Positions 18,258 through 28,606 are shown, counted from the stretch's first letter. The stretch: 64,000 bases of DNA from Planctomycetaceae bacterium (GCA_020638955.1 JACKHO010000007.1:1-64000); one strand, 5' to 3'. The notes: a model not told the origin generated them from the sequence alone. A program made the numbers and translations.

Positions 18258-19904
18258 ATGTTCTGGCTCTACTCGTTTTTCTGGCGCATTTACTCGTATG
18301 TGCAACTAGCCTGCGGTTCCATACCGCGGACATGGCGCGGAAACCCTTGGTTTTTCCGGATTCTGCACTATGCGTTCATTCTGGTTGTCTTTCTGCTGCT
18401 CAGCATATTTAGTGAACGGCTGATTCCCTCAGCAAGCCTCGATTTGGGGTATCCGTTCATCGAACGGATATGGTGCGGAGTTCTCTTTCTGCTCATTTAT
18501 TTGGCATTGCGTTTGTTCATCGCGCTCATCGGTCTGTTACAGGAGTCCGACGGCTCGGAATGGCCCAAGATCGATGACGCATGGCGTGCCGGACTGAATG
18601 GCCTGGAGAGAGAAGGCCTCGATTTCCATTCGCTCCCTCTGTTCCTGTTGATGGGGGCGACACACGAAACCGAACAGCGGTTTGCGGAAGGATGCCACTG
18701 CCATTGGAATGTCATTGAACCCCCGCTTGAACAGCCAGCTGTTATTCGGTTTTATGCGAACCATGAATGCCTGCTCATTGCATGTACGGGAATTTCCGCC
18801 GCCAGTCAGCAGGCGCGTCGGTCAACCAGCGGAAATGGTTCTGTTGCAACCACCTTACCCGAGCAGCAACAGGTCGCTCCTCCGAACACGTCTGGCACAA
18901 TGCGAGTCACCCAAGGCCCCGCACCGTCTGGACATGCGAATGGAAGCGGCGGCGCAGCAACCAAAACACCCGTGCCCCCCTCTCGGGGATTCGGGGGCAC
19001 ATTGCGGGATATTGCGTCCATGGTGCAGTCCACCCTGGGACTGAGCGCAGCGGCCAAAGTAGGGACAACCGTCAGTGAACATGCCGCTGTCCGCCCCTTA
19101 ACGAACGCCGATCTCCACCTGTATCGCCTGCAGGTACAGTACTTGGCTGCAATCCTCAAACGAGACCGAACCTACTGTCCACTCAACGGTGTTCTGCAGT
19201 TCATACCATATAGCTGGATTGTGCGAAGACAACAGCACTCTCAACTGGTTCGGTCCGTCAAAAACGACATGAACTCGCTTTCGGAGGTCCTTGGCTATCA
19301 GTTCCCATCAACTGCCGCCATTGTGGGTTTAGAAGATGTCCCCGGATACAATTCGTTTCTGCATCGCTGCCATCGTATCGACACAAACGTACATTTGTCG
19401 CGCGCCGGTTCAGGGTTTCCCGTCGGCGGTTTGCTTGACGAGTCGGGAGCCATCTACGTCAGCCAGTTGGCGGCATCTTGCTTTCGTGACAAAGCGTATG
19501 AAACATTCATTGCCGATTTGGACAATATTGAGAATCCCAGAGTCTATCAGTTTGTCTGTGAACTGGACGATCAGGTTGACAACATAAAGCACCTGTTGCA
19601 GAGGCTGGGAGAAAACGATCCTCACAGTCCAGATTACTCCAAGTTCTGCGGGTGTTACCTGGCAGCAGTGGGTGATACTGAAGATCGCCGAGCCTTCCTT
19701 CACGGACTTCTGGTCAAACTTCTTCAGGAGCAAAACTACGTTGCCTATACACCTCGGGAACTGAAGCGAGATGTGTCTATGCATCGAGCAGCCATTGTGC
19801 TTTTTGTAGTTGCTGCAGGGCTCTTAATGCTGGCAGGATATCTTGGTTGGACATTGTGGCATGATTTGGAGCCGCCAGAAGCTCCAACGACTTTGCGGCG
19901 GTAA
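18258..19904 (+). CDS. Truncated TssM/IcmF-like membrane protein without Walker A
   Basis: 548 residues. Two membrane helices at about 37-55 and 71-94 are followed by a soluble domain and a C-terminal membrane helix near 515-540. The soluble part echoes the TssM N-terminal GTPase-like domain: LPLFLLMGATHETEQR at 127-141 occupies the Walker A place but lacks the GxxGxGKT residues, CPLNGVLQFIPY matches the NGV strand, and IVGLEDVPGYNSF matches the TKxDxxPGF motif. TssM is about 1100-1300 residues, so the large periplasmic part is missing. The middle (about 185-280) is a Ser/Gly/Pro-rich linker. It could be a nucleotide-free scaffold or regulator of the membrane complex. The family link is by eye. 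Confidence 0.75.
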   Translation: MFWLYSFFWRIYSYVQLACGSIPRTWRGNPWFFRILHYAFILVVFLLLSIFSERLIPSASLDLGYPFIERIWCGVLFLLIYLALRLFIALIGLLQESDGSEWPKIDDAWRAGLNGLEREGLDFHSLPLFLLMGATHETEQRFAEGCHCHWNVIEPPLEQPAVIRFYANHECLLIACTGISAASQQARRSTSGNGSVATTLPEQQQVAPPNTSGTMRVTQGPAPSGHANGSGGAATKTPVPPSRGFGGTLRDIASMVQSTLGLSAAAKVGTTVSEHAAVRPLTNADLHLYRLQVQYLAAILKRDRTYCPLNGVLQFIPYSWIVRRQQHSQLVRSVKNDMNSLSEVLGYQFPSTAAIVGLEDVPGYNSFLHRCHRIDTNVHLSRAGSGFPVGGLLDESGAIYVSQLAASCFRDKAYETFIADLDNIENPRVYQFVCELDDQVDNIKHLLQRLGENDPHSPDYSKFCGCYLAAVGDTEDRRAFLHGLLVKLLQEQNYVAYTPRELKRDVSMHRAAIVLFVVAAGLLMLAGYLGWTLWHDLEPPEAPTTLRR

Positions 19905-20004
19905 TCGAACTCGACGGCCCGGGCCAACTAATGACGTATTGAGCAGAGTGGTATGCCTTGTCGTTTCCGCCCCTTTGGGGGGCGTGGGACAGCCACCTGC
20001 TGCT

Positions 20005-20427
20005 TCACATGCTGGTGGTACTCCGCTTCCCAAGTCGCCAGATCACTGGCTGGGAATTAAGCGGAGTAGTCCACTTCAACCCGCAGTTTGATATCCAGGC
20101 GGAGGCCGCCACTCCCGCGTCATCGTTTTTGTACTCTTCCTGTGTGCTATCGGTCTTCCTCCGGACCACACAGAATAAGATTCCCAACTGTCCGCGAAAT
20201 CCCAAGCACCTCAGTGCGGAATCTCCCTCGCGAAGGGTCAGCGTGTTGTTTTCATCGACAACCGTTCCGGCCTGAGTTTCAGACCCGCCACTTTCGAAGA
20301 TCGCCCAACTCACCATTGGATCGTTTGCCGTGGCTCCCAACAGAATCATTCCCGCCGTGGCACCAAGACAGAATCCGTGATTTCCGCCAGAGTTTCGCTT
20401 CTCGCCAGACCAAGCCAGTGCTCTCAC
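20005..20427 (-). CDS. Hypothetical protein, doubtful
   Basis: A 140-codon frame opening with GTG. It contains a short hydrophobic stretch (CLGATAGMILLGATA) and otherwise no recognised motif. It lies in a repeat-bearing stretch between the T6SS arm and the small conserved gene at 20725. The composition is compatible with coding, but no ribosome site or family supports it; it may be a gene remnant. Confidence 0.3.
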   Translation of the reverse strand: MRALAWSGEKRNSGGNHGFCLGATAGMILLGATANDPMVSWAIFESGGSETQAGTVVDENNTLTLREGDSALRCLGFRGQLGILFCVVRRKTDSTQEEYKNDDAGVAASAWISNCGLKWTTPLNSQPVIWRLGKRSTTSM

Positions 20428-20724
20428 TGAAAGTCGAGAGAGGTCTTCGCAAGTTGGAGCAGTTCCTCATCGGGCAGTAAACCGCGATCGGATGAACTGC
20501 GACGCGTTGAGTAACGCATGAGAACCGAGGCACGCGACAGGCGTATCCTGCCTGTTCCAGTACAAGTCTAACGAGACTCAACCTCTGGCACGCACACCGC
20601 CTGGAAACTCTTGATTTTGGAGGCAAGTGAAATGCTGTACAAACATGAGTAACTCGGCGTATGCTGGGGATGTCGGGCCGCACCGCCGCGGGCCCGAATG
20701 TTCGCTTCTGTTGACGAGGTTCCC

Positions 20725-21027
20725 ATGGCCGACCAGGATGAGACGGGCGTTGAAATTAAGCTGTGGTTCTTTCCTCTGGCGTTCTTTCTCTTCGCCTGTA
20801 CGCCGCGCATTCAAATTGATGGGAAAACCTATAAGCGGTACTGGGGCACCCATTTCTTCGACCTCGCCCCCGGTCGCCACAAGGTGACCATTTACTTCCC
20901 CTACATTTTCATGCCACGCTGCGGTGAAAACAGCGTGACAATTGAACTGGAACATGACGAAGTGGTGTGCGTGAGCTACTTCATGCCACCGTGGGTATTC
21001 GCCAAGGGATTTCTGAGCGTCTCGTAG
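20725..21027 (+). CDS. Small conserved-looking protein of unknown function
   Basis: 100 residues from ATG at 20725, which has GAGG five bases upstream; an ATG at 20698 lacks this. A hydrophobic stretch (FFPLAFFLFAC) at about 14-24 could be a membrane anchor or buried strand. It is followed by a beta-rich part with DGKTYKRYWGTHFF, LAPGRHKVTIYFPY and VTIELEHDE, resembling a small PEGA-like beta sandwich. There is no operon partner on the same strand nearby. The function is unknown. Confidence 0.7.
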   Translation: MADQDETGVEIKLWFFPLAFFLFACTPRIQIDGKTYKRYWGTHFFDLAPGRHKVTIYFPYIFMPRCGENSVTIELEHDEVVCVSYFMPPWVFAKGFLSVS

Positions 21028-21163
21028 GCGAGTCGGTCAGCCTCCAAAGTGGTCAACGACATCATCGGCATCAGAAAGCTCCTGGTCATCTTCGATGCGA
21101 TGTGTCAGTGAAGAACCGCGATGGAGCCACCCCAAAGAGTTGCTCACAGCCATCAATGGTTCT

Positions 21164-21243
21164 GAAACGCAAGGGACGCCAAGGGCGCAGAGATCCTGGA
21201 AGTCCTCCTGTTTTCTTCGCGACCTCAGCGCACTCGGCGTTTC
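21164..21243. repeat. Imperfect long inverted repeat, GCCAAGG-type
   Basis: Arms starting GAAACGC at 21164 and ending GCGTTTC at 21243 form an imperfect hairpin of about 30 bases per arm. The left arm has the periodic ACGCCAAGGGCGCAGAG pattern seen in interspersed repeats of planctomycetes and other phyla (recollection, not searched). Confidence 0.6.
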
Positions 21244-21280
21244 TTTTGTTTCCCCGCATGCGACATCGGCTGATCACACG

Positions 21281-21311
21281 CATGCCCACGCTGCTCCGCG
21301 ACGTGGGCATG
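21281..21311. repeat. Ten-base perfect inverted repeat CATGCCCACG
   Basis: CATGCCCACG at 21281-21290 and its exact complement at 21302-21311, with an 11-base loop. This resembles the common 'CCCACGCnnnGCGTGGG' intergenic repeats of planctomycetes. Confidence 0.75.
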
Positions 21312-21367
21312 GCACAAGAATCGAGTGCTCCTCGAACATGCCAGCTGCCTAGGTGTGGACTGCAAGA

Positions 21368-22138
21368 TTATTGGTCACTGTTCTGATCAGAATCGACGGT
21401 TTGCTTTGGAATTAAAACGAATCGACCAGAAATGATTTCGTCGAGGCTATCGTCTGCAACGGGGTTGCACGCCGTCCAGTATTCGCACGAGCATGTCGGT
21501 TGTGTTTCCCCTTCGTGGGCTCCCCAGTTGTCGCCCCAATGGCCCATGACGACCTTCAACTCGACACCGTTTCGAAGTATCGAATCGTCAACCACCTCGG
21601 CAAATCCCTGCGTGTCAGCCAGGCCGGTAAATCCATAGGCATTTGGAATCGATTTATCGCACGTCTGGTCATAACCGCTCATACAGGCAAACGTCCACTG
21701 TGACCGAGTAGCAAGACAGTAATCATACTGGGTGTCGAACTTGGAGAGCGCCTGCGCGTACTCGTACCATTCCTGCCATTGAGTCGGCTGGCCACTGTTG
21801 TCGTTCCAATTGATCGTTTCGTACGTTCCGCCGCCGAACGCGGCTTTTCGAAACGCGGAATGCTGCTTCCCCGTTAATGTCGATTCCTGCAGGTAATACG
21901 AATGCTTCGGAAATGAGTCTTTGTGGTCAACGCGTGAGGTGTCCACTGTGACGAGGCGAAAGGTCATTCCGAACTGATTGGTTATCTTGGGCGGTAGAGA
22001 CGCAGGCTCGAACTCTGACTGTTGCTGAGGTGAATCCTGTTCGGAACCTTCAGAGGGCATGTTGCCAACGTTCGAGGGATGCGAACAACCTGCTGCCGCT
22101 AGAAGAAGGCAAAACGCGAGTATGCGATTCAGATTCAT
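21368..22138 (-). CDS. Lipoprotein with weak FGE/SUMF1-like domain
   Basis: 256 residues from ATG at 22138. The N-terminus MNLNRILAFCLLLAAAGC is a lipoprotein signal with the lipobox cysteine at about residue 18. A Ser/Gln-rich linker follows, then a domain with NQFGMTFRLV, LTGKQHSAF, WYEYAQALSKFD, ATRSQWTFACMSGY and NAYGFTGLADTQGF. Their order and spacing resemble formylglycine-generating-enzyme (sulfatase-modifying factor) domains. The usual RGGSW and catalytic cysteine motifs are not seen, so it is probably a non-enzymatic relative. It is a singleton on the minus strand. A longer start at 22225 would bury the signal peptide and is rejected. Confidence 0.75.
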   Translation of the reverse strand: MNLNRILAFCLLLAAAGCSHPSNVGNMPSEGSEQDSPQQQSEFEPASLPPKITNQFGMTFRLVTVDTSRVDHKDSFPKHSYYLQESTLTGKQHSAFRKAAFGGGTYETINWNDNSGQPTQWQEWYEYAQALSKFDTQYDYCLATRSQWTFACMSGYDQTCDKSIPNAYGFTGLADTQGFAEVVDDSILRNGVELKVVMGHWGDNWGAHEGETQPTCSCEYWTACNPVADDSLDEIISGRFVLIPKQTVDSDQNSDQ

Positions 22139-22353
22139 AGGACTTCGGAAGCCTCTCCCGATACTGGTTACAATCACGACGAGTGGCCCATCTGCCTTTT
22201 CAGAGCGGTTGAGTGCCGCAGGCACAAGAGGCTTTTACCATGCGGTGCGACTCGTCGGATAGCGTTGAGTTAAAAGGGATCGCACACGATGACGCATCTT
22301 GTCACCTCGCGACCCACCCGACGTATTCGGACGCGCTACCCTGCTGGCGATTG

Positions 22354-23463
22354 TCATGAGCATCCGAGATGTGCCCAATGCTCGCGGACATCCACTACCT
22401 CAACACGCCTTCCGCGAAACAGGTTCTTCGCATCCTCAGCTTCTTGCTCTCCGAAGCAATAAAAAACGATATCCAATATCTTGTCGTTTGCATGGATGCG
22501 AGAAAACAGGTGACCGTCATTTGATGGGGATAGCCCGACGATCCTCAAAGTTCCCGAAATCTCGCTCAGCATTTGATGCGGATACTGTTCACCATGTTTT
22601 AGGTCGGGATTATCTGCTTTTAGCCGTATCGCTTCTTTCAATCGCCGAGTCAGATCATCGTCCTCGGGCCATGCGTCGATTTGCTCACGCATGGCAGGAT
22701 CATCGCGATAGCCATTGGCGAACTTCTCCATCCCACTGTTGGCAACGGTCGACTGCGACATCGCGTATTCCTTGAGTTCACCAACGTAGGACACCAAGGC
22801 GTTGGAATACAAATATGGGTACGTGAAGTCGACCTTTTCGCCATCAAGCAAGTCATCAGTCAATTGATTGCGAAAGCTGTTTGGGTCGTACGATTCACTT
22901 AGCGTCTTAAAGCACCCATGAAGGTGGTGTACGTCCACACCGCATCCGACATCGAGGTTACTGTCATAGTTCGTCGTGAAGACATTGTCATGGCTCCTCA
23001 CCCAGTGAACAAATGGCGTGGCAAAACTGCGGTAAACCAATTCGATTTTGCCGCCGTTGTAAACGGAGTCCAGAAACATTCGTCGAAACACGCCGCGGCT
23101 GTTGAAGCGATCTGGGTTGCTTATCCCTCGGGAAACATGGAAGAGCTCAAATATCAAGAAATAGTCTTCAAATCCGATTTCATGCACTTCGTAAAGCTGG
23201 CTTCCGCCGTAGCGCCGCTTGAAGTCATCAAGCGAGGAACGAATGTACGACGTTGTCGCGAATTTGTCGTATTCACCGTAGACGACTTTGGTCAATTCTT
23301 GCTGCAATCCGTAGAGCAATTTGGCGCATTCAGCGGGGTACAGGTGAGATGGAAAATTGCCAGTTTTGACATTGGTGATAGCCCGTCGGACGATGCTTGA
23401 GTTGAGATAGTCGGATCCACCAAACTGAATGATGACACCGTTCCCGGCAAGTAAGTTCTTCAT
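22354..23463 (-). CDS. SIR2-like protein, candidate defence NADase
   Basis: 369 residues from ATG at 23463, with GAGG seven bases upstream. The N-terminus LLAGNGVIIQFGG matches the glycine-rich NAD-binding loop of SIR2-like proteins, though the usual serine after the loop is replaced. FTTNYDSN at 162-169 carries the catalytic-type Asn165. VHHLHGCF carries His182 in the LHG motif, and a late GLSPSNDGHLF stretch matches the C-terminal strand of the Rossmann fold. This set is found in SIR2-family proteins (SIR2_2/DUF4917 types), several of which deplete NAD during phage infection. No partner gene (TIR, SLOG, HerA or Argonaute) adjoins it. The defence role is inference. Confidence 0.82.
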   Translation of the reverse strand: MKNLLAGNGVIIQFGGSDYLNSSIVRRAITNVKTGNFPSHLYPAECAKLLYGLQQELTKVVYGEYDKFATTSYIRSSLDDFKRRYGGSQLYEVHEIGFEDYFLIFELFHVSRGISNPDRFNSRGVFRRMFLDSVYNGGKIELVYRSFATPFVHWVRSHDNVFTTNYDSNLDVGCGVDVHHLHGCFKTLSESYDPNSFRNQLTDDLLDGEKVDFTYPYLYSNALVSYVGELKEYAMSQSTVANSGMEKFANGYRDDPAMREQIDAWPEDDDLTRRLKEAIRLKADNPDLKHGEQYPHQMLSEISGTLRIVGLSPSNDGHLFSRIHANDKILDIVFYCFGEQEAEDAKNLFRGRRVEVVDVREHWAHLGCS

Positions 23464-23551
23464 GATTCCGCCTCGAATCCTAGCCGAGCCCGAAAACTTC
23501 TTTTTCTACAGAATCACTGTGCCTTTGCTAGTCAAATCACAACGGCTCCAG

Positions 23552-23572
23552 CCGTCCGTAGGTGCCGGACGG
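23552..23572. repeat. Short inverted repeat CCGTCCG/CGGACGG
   Basis: Perfect seven-base arms with a seven-base loop, immediately after another small hairpin (CGGCT-CC-AGCCG at 23543-23554). No T-run follows on either strand, so this is a repeat element more than a terminator. Confidence 0.6.
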
Positions 23573-23591
23573 TGAATGCAAATACCGACAT

Positions 23592-23615
23592 CATGGCCGG
23601 CTGGCACCGGCCATG
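23592..23615. repeat. Inverted repeat CATGGCCGG/CCGGCCATG
   Basis: Perfect nine-base arms with a six-base loop, between the DUF1501 stop and the SIR2-like start. It is GC-rich without a T-run and probably belongs to the same repeat cluster as 23552-23572. Confidence 0.65.
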
Positions 23616-23636
23616 CGATTGCTTGGAGAAACAAAC

Positions 23637-25103
<1,467 letters not shown>

Positions 25104-25329
25104 GGTCGACTCCAATGGTGGGCTCAATATTGAGGCGGGAAACCACAAAGTGGTGCGGGGCGTACATACCTTTCCCCGTGCGATTTGACCCGTAATTCTA
25201 TCAATTTCGGCTGATGAATGTCGAGTCGACTACGCTGGAATCGGCCTGCAATCGCATTTTGGGGCATCTGTTGGAAGTATCCGAGTCGCACGTGTTGCAG
25301 CGGCTGAATGGGTGATTCCGTCAGGTCGA

Positions 25330-26523
25330 CTACTCTCCGAGAGCCAGAATTGAGTCGGTTCTCAGCGTCGGATTGCCAAGCTGTTGCTTGAATTCCTCGT
25401 AACGCTGGCGGTATTCATCGGCCCGAGAGTCAACGCTTTCTGGTAATCCGGTGGTGCGACGAACAGCCCTGATGAGCAAATTCTTCGCCGTATGCTCCAG
25501 ATCAATAAACTCGACAATCTGGGTGGAGTAACCATTCGCCTCCAGCGCGGCGGCCCTGAGTGTGTCGGTCGCCAGCGAAGCGAACTTCTCGCGGACGATG
25601 CCATACTCAGTGAGGAGCTGGAGCCGATTGGCCTCAAGCTGGGACGCCAATTCGTGCTGGCAACACGGAACCGCCAGGATGACTGAGGCCCGCTGCTGCA
25701 CCGCCCAGCAGAGTGTGTCGTCCGTGGCCGTGTCGCAGGCGTGCAGGGAGACGACCAGATGAACCGGCTCGTCGCCGAGCAGACTGCGTACATCTGCGAT
25801 TTCACCAGTTGAAAATGACAGGCCGTTCAGGCCCAGTCCGTCGGCAATGGACTGGGCGCGTGTAATGACATCAACATTGCGATCAATCCCATGTACAGAA
25901 ACCTGCCGTCCGTGAATTTCCGTCAGGAAGTGGTACAGCGCGAACGTCAGATAACTGAGTCCGCATCCGAAGTCGACAATGTTCAGGCAGCCTTCGGCGG
26001 GGAGACTGTCGTAGATGTCATTCACAAAATCGAGGTAGCGATTGATTTGCCGAAACTTCTTCTGCTTCTTCGCTTTGATCTGTCCGTCAGCGCTGGTAAG
26101 CCCCAATTCGACAAGAAACGGTGCACTGGATTCTGGTGACAACAAATACTGCTTCTGCCGGTCGTGGCTCTGCGGCTCAACCGGCTTGCTGGAAGCCGTC
26201 CGCGTCAGCCATGCCTTGCGCTTCCCCGTGCGTAATTGGATGTTCTCGCTGGACGTGACCAGTAAGGCGTCGCGATAGACCGCTGGCACGAGTTCGACAA
26301 TACGCGTTGCCGACTCATTCAAATCGACGTTCTCATGAATCGCCTGCTTGCCGCGCTGATGCGTCCACTGGAGTACGGCTTCCTGCTTCAATTGAATGAA
26401 GCGCACGTCGAGACGGTTGGGAACATCACTGCCACCGCGTGGCTTACTGAGCACCAGCGAGACGAAACTCCCCTCGCGGAGTGCCGTCCGCACTGCATCC
26501 AGAAAGTCCTCAGATTCGGCCAT
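25330..26523 (-). CDS. SAM-dependent methyltransferase (Methyltransf_32-like)
   Basis: 397 residues. After an N-terminal domain of about 160 residues of unknown fold, a Rossmann methyltransferase begins with VDFGCGLSYLTFALYHFL (SAM-binding motif I at about residues 183-200), VHGIDRNVDVITRAQ (acidic motif II) and LVVSLHACDTATDD (motif IV), followed by VPCCQHEL. The SLHACDTATD signature is shared with a family related to class I methyltransferases often annotated PF13679. The substrate is unknown; RNA or protein are both possible. It is divergent from the gene at 26711 across about 190 bases. Confidence 0.85.
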   Translation of the reverse strand: MAESEDFLDAVRTALREGSFVSLVLSKPRGGSDVPNRLDVRFIQLKQEAVLQWTHQRGKQAIHENVDLNESATRIVELVPAVYRDALLVTSSENIQLRTGKRKAWLTRTASSKPVEPQSHDRQKQYLLSPESSAPFLVELGLTSADGQIKAKKQKKFRQINRYLDFVNDIYDSLPAEGCLNIVDFGCGLSYLTFALYHFLTEIHGRQVSVHGIDRNVDVITRAQSIADGLGLNGLSFSTGEIADVRSLLGDEPVHLVVSLHACDTATDDTLCWAVQQRASVILAVPCCQHELASQLEANRLQLLTEYGIVREKFASLATDTLRAAALEANGYSTQIVEFIDLEHTAKNLLIRAVRRTTGLPESVDSRADEYRQRYEEFKQQLGNPTLRTDSILALGE

Positions 26524-26710
26524 AAGTTTTGCTTCACGGTGCTATGTGTTGACCTCAGGGCGTGCATAGTGCCGGGGATGTGCTGACCATGCAAGGGTAT
26601 CATCGCAGTAGATCGCACCGCGTTGCTCGTTACACAGACGTTGCGCCGCGAATGGAAATCTGCGGCTACGATGTGGGCGTCGATTTGTTCTCCCCAATTG
26701 GAGCCAGAAA

Positions 26711-28087
26711 ATGAAGAGAGCATTCCTTGCGTCCGTCGTGACAGTCGCCGCGATATCTGCTGCGGTACTCGGATATCAACATGCAAACGGAGGAGGAAAG
26801 GCATCTGAAAGTGCCGATTCCATCGCGGCCATGCGTGCCGAAGGGCCCCCTGCACTGGCGAGACTTCTCGCGGAACGCGAAGGCTTAATCAGGTCGTCGA
26901 ATGCTTCATCTGTCGAGCGGGAACAGCAATTGAATGACCTCGTCGCCGACATTCGAGCCGTCAGCGGACAGCATTATGGTGAGCATTCGGAACTGTACTG
27001 GTACACAGATTTAGACCAAGCCAAACAAGTTAGCGTAGAGAGTGGCAAACCAATTCTCTCGCTGCGGCTTTTGGGTGATCTCCGCGAAGAACTGACGTGT
27101 GCCAACAGCCGCTTCTTTCGCGTGTTGCTGTACGCGAACCCTGAAATCGCGGCAGAAATGAAAAGCAAGTTCGTCCTCCACTGGTCGAGCGAGCGTGATG
27201 TGCCCATCGTGACAACTGACTTCGGCAACGGTCGCCAATTGAAGCGGACGGTTACCGGGAACAGCCTGCATTACGTATTGGACTCTGAAGGCCATCCCCT
27301 CGACGCTCTCCCCGGTCTGCAAAGTCCGGCGGCCTTCCTCGACTGGCTCAAACGCATTCAACCACTTGCTGACGAAGTGCGAAGCCATCCTGCAGAACGC
27401 GGCAACCTTGTGCGGGCATTTCACCAGGAACAACTGAAGCGGCTCGACGCCACCTGGGAAACGAAACTCGGAAGTGCCTACAGTTCGTTGTCGCGAACAG
27501 GTCAGGTGCGTATGCCCTCTCCGTACATTAATACGGGAGCCGTTGAAGGCGTCGCCGTCATTCCCGCAAATCGCGCCATGGCTCTCGCAATTCCCAAGAG
27601 CGTGGTCGAAACTCCGCTCATGAGAGCCATTCGCATGGAGAAGGCCGACGACTCAGAACAGAAACCAGAATTATGGGATTTTCTGGCACGAGGCTATGGA
27701 GAAGCATGCCAGTTCCACGAGGACAGCCGAAACATTGTTGCTGAGGAATACCGCAACGTCATGCCCCACGCTTCGGCTGAAGAACGTGAACAGTTTGTCG
27801 CTCAACTCATTCAGCGACTGGAGGCCAACGTCAACATTGACACGTTGCGGAACGAACAGGAACTGCATCGCCAAGTTCACACCTGGTTTGTCAGCGACGG
27901 ATTCCCGCAAGACTTCGAAGGCGTGAACGAGGTCGTCTACGCCCAACTCTTCTTCACACCGAAATCCGACCCCTGGCTCGGCTTGAATGATCCCTACGCC
28001 TACGCGGCGCTGGATAATGGCGGTCAAACAACTCCAGCAAATACCGAGAGTTCCTCCGGACAAGCGCTGACGTCGACGCGTCGGTAG
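26711..28087 (+). CDS. Exported thioredoxin-fold protein lacking CXXC
   Basis: 458 residues with GGAG seven bases before the ATG. A signal peptide or anchor lies at 1-21 (FLASVVTVAAISAAVLGY). Residues about 95-225 look like a thioredoxin-like domain: DLDQAKQVSVESGKPILSLRLLG is the usual beta1-alpha1 region, and HYVLDSEGHPLDAL followed by FLDWL is the C-terminal half, but no CXXC occurs at the active-site position. The C-terminal 200 residues are unrecognised. The predicted location is periplasmic. Its mRNA should end at the bidirectional terminator at 28113. Confidence 0.8.
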   Translation: MKRAFLASVVTVAAISAAVLGYQHANGGGKASESADSIAAMRAEGPPALARLLAEREGLIRSSNASSVEREQQLNDLVADIRAVSGQHYGEHSELYWYTDLDQAKQVSVESGKPILSLRLLGDLREELTCANSRFFRVLLYANPEIAAEMKSKFVLHWSSERDVPIVTTDFGNGRQLKRTVTGNSLHYVLDSEGHPLDALPGLQSPAAFLDWLKRIQPLADEVRSHPAERGNLVRAFHQEQLKRLDATWETKLGSAYSSLSRTGQVRMPSPYINTGAVEGVAVIPANRAMALAIPKSVVETPLMRAIRMEKADDSEQKPELWDFLARGYGEACQFHEDSRNIVAEEYRNVMPHASAEEREQFVAQLIQRLEANVNIDTLRNEQELHRQVHTWFVSDGFPQDFEGVNEVVYAQLFFTPKSDPWLGLNDPYAYAALDNGGQTTPANTESSSGQALTSTRR

Positions 28088-28112
28088 TGAAATAGGCTCG
28101 CCGTCAACGAAC

Positions 28113-28147
28113 AAACGCCCGGATGTTGAATCCGGGCGTTTGCCATT
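28113..28147. terminator. Bidirectional Rho-independent terminator
   Basis: Perfect 12-base stem (arms 28113-28124 and 28130-28141) around a five-base loop, T-rich on both sides. It lies between the converging genes at 26711 (+) and 28163 (-) and marks the end of the long cbb3 oxidase operon. Confidence 0.88.
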
Positions 28148-28162
28148 TTGTAATTGCGGAAA

Positions 28163-28606
28163 CTACTGAGCGTGCAGGTAGTCGTGGCAGGCCATGCAGT
28201 TGGCTGTCAGTCCCTGATAAACAAACGCGGCACCTTCGATGTTTTCTTCGTCGGCCATTTCCCCCAATCGAGTGGTCAGGCGGAGGAATTCCAGTTTGAA
28301 GTGGTTGTAGAGTTCATCATCTACTTTGTCACCGTTCTCAGGTTTCGGTGCGTCGAGACTGGTTTGCTTGAGGGCGCCGGCACCTTTGCGGATTTCTTCA
28401 AAATCGTGCGTGACCAGTCCCTTCATGACGCGCTGTGAGTGATACAGCTTGGCGTGCATGAACGTTTGCAGGTCCGGGTTTGGCTTTTCGTCTTCCTCAA
28501 TGGGAATTGGTTTGACCTGAGCGAATGACTCGGGAGTATTCCCCTGCCCCGCCACAAGACATACCAGTAAAGCCAGCAAGCACATTTTCCAAAATGGTGA
28601 ACGCAT
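28163..28606 (-). CDS. Small exported cytochrome with C-terminal CXXCH
   Basis: 147 residues with AAGGAG upstream of ATG 28606. A signal peptide (WKMCLLALLVCLVAG) is followed by a helical domain and a single heme site CMACH at 137-141, close to the C-terminus. This layout is that of cytochrome c'-type four-helix proteins. A paralogue is encoded at 38300 (shared FMxxKL, GLxTxD, KGAxxLK and CMxCH pattern). It is the last gene of the run that begins with the sigma-54 promoter at 37207, so it is probably a periplasmic electron carrier or gas-binding protein of the oxidase module. Confidence 0.85.
   Translation of the reverse strand: MRSPFWKMCLLALLVCLVAGQGNTPESFAQVKPIPIEEDEKPNPDLQTFMHAKLYHSQRVMKGLVTHDFEEIRKGAGALKQTSLDAPKPENGDKVDDELYNHFKLEFLRLTTRLGEMADEENIEGAAFVYQGLTANCMACHDYLHAQ

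Larger units (their letters stand above)
21028..21367. other. Repeat-rich intergenic region
   Basis: About 340 bases without a gene, made largely of two inverted-repeat elements (21164-21243 and 21281-21311). Confidence 0.65.
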
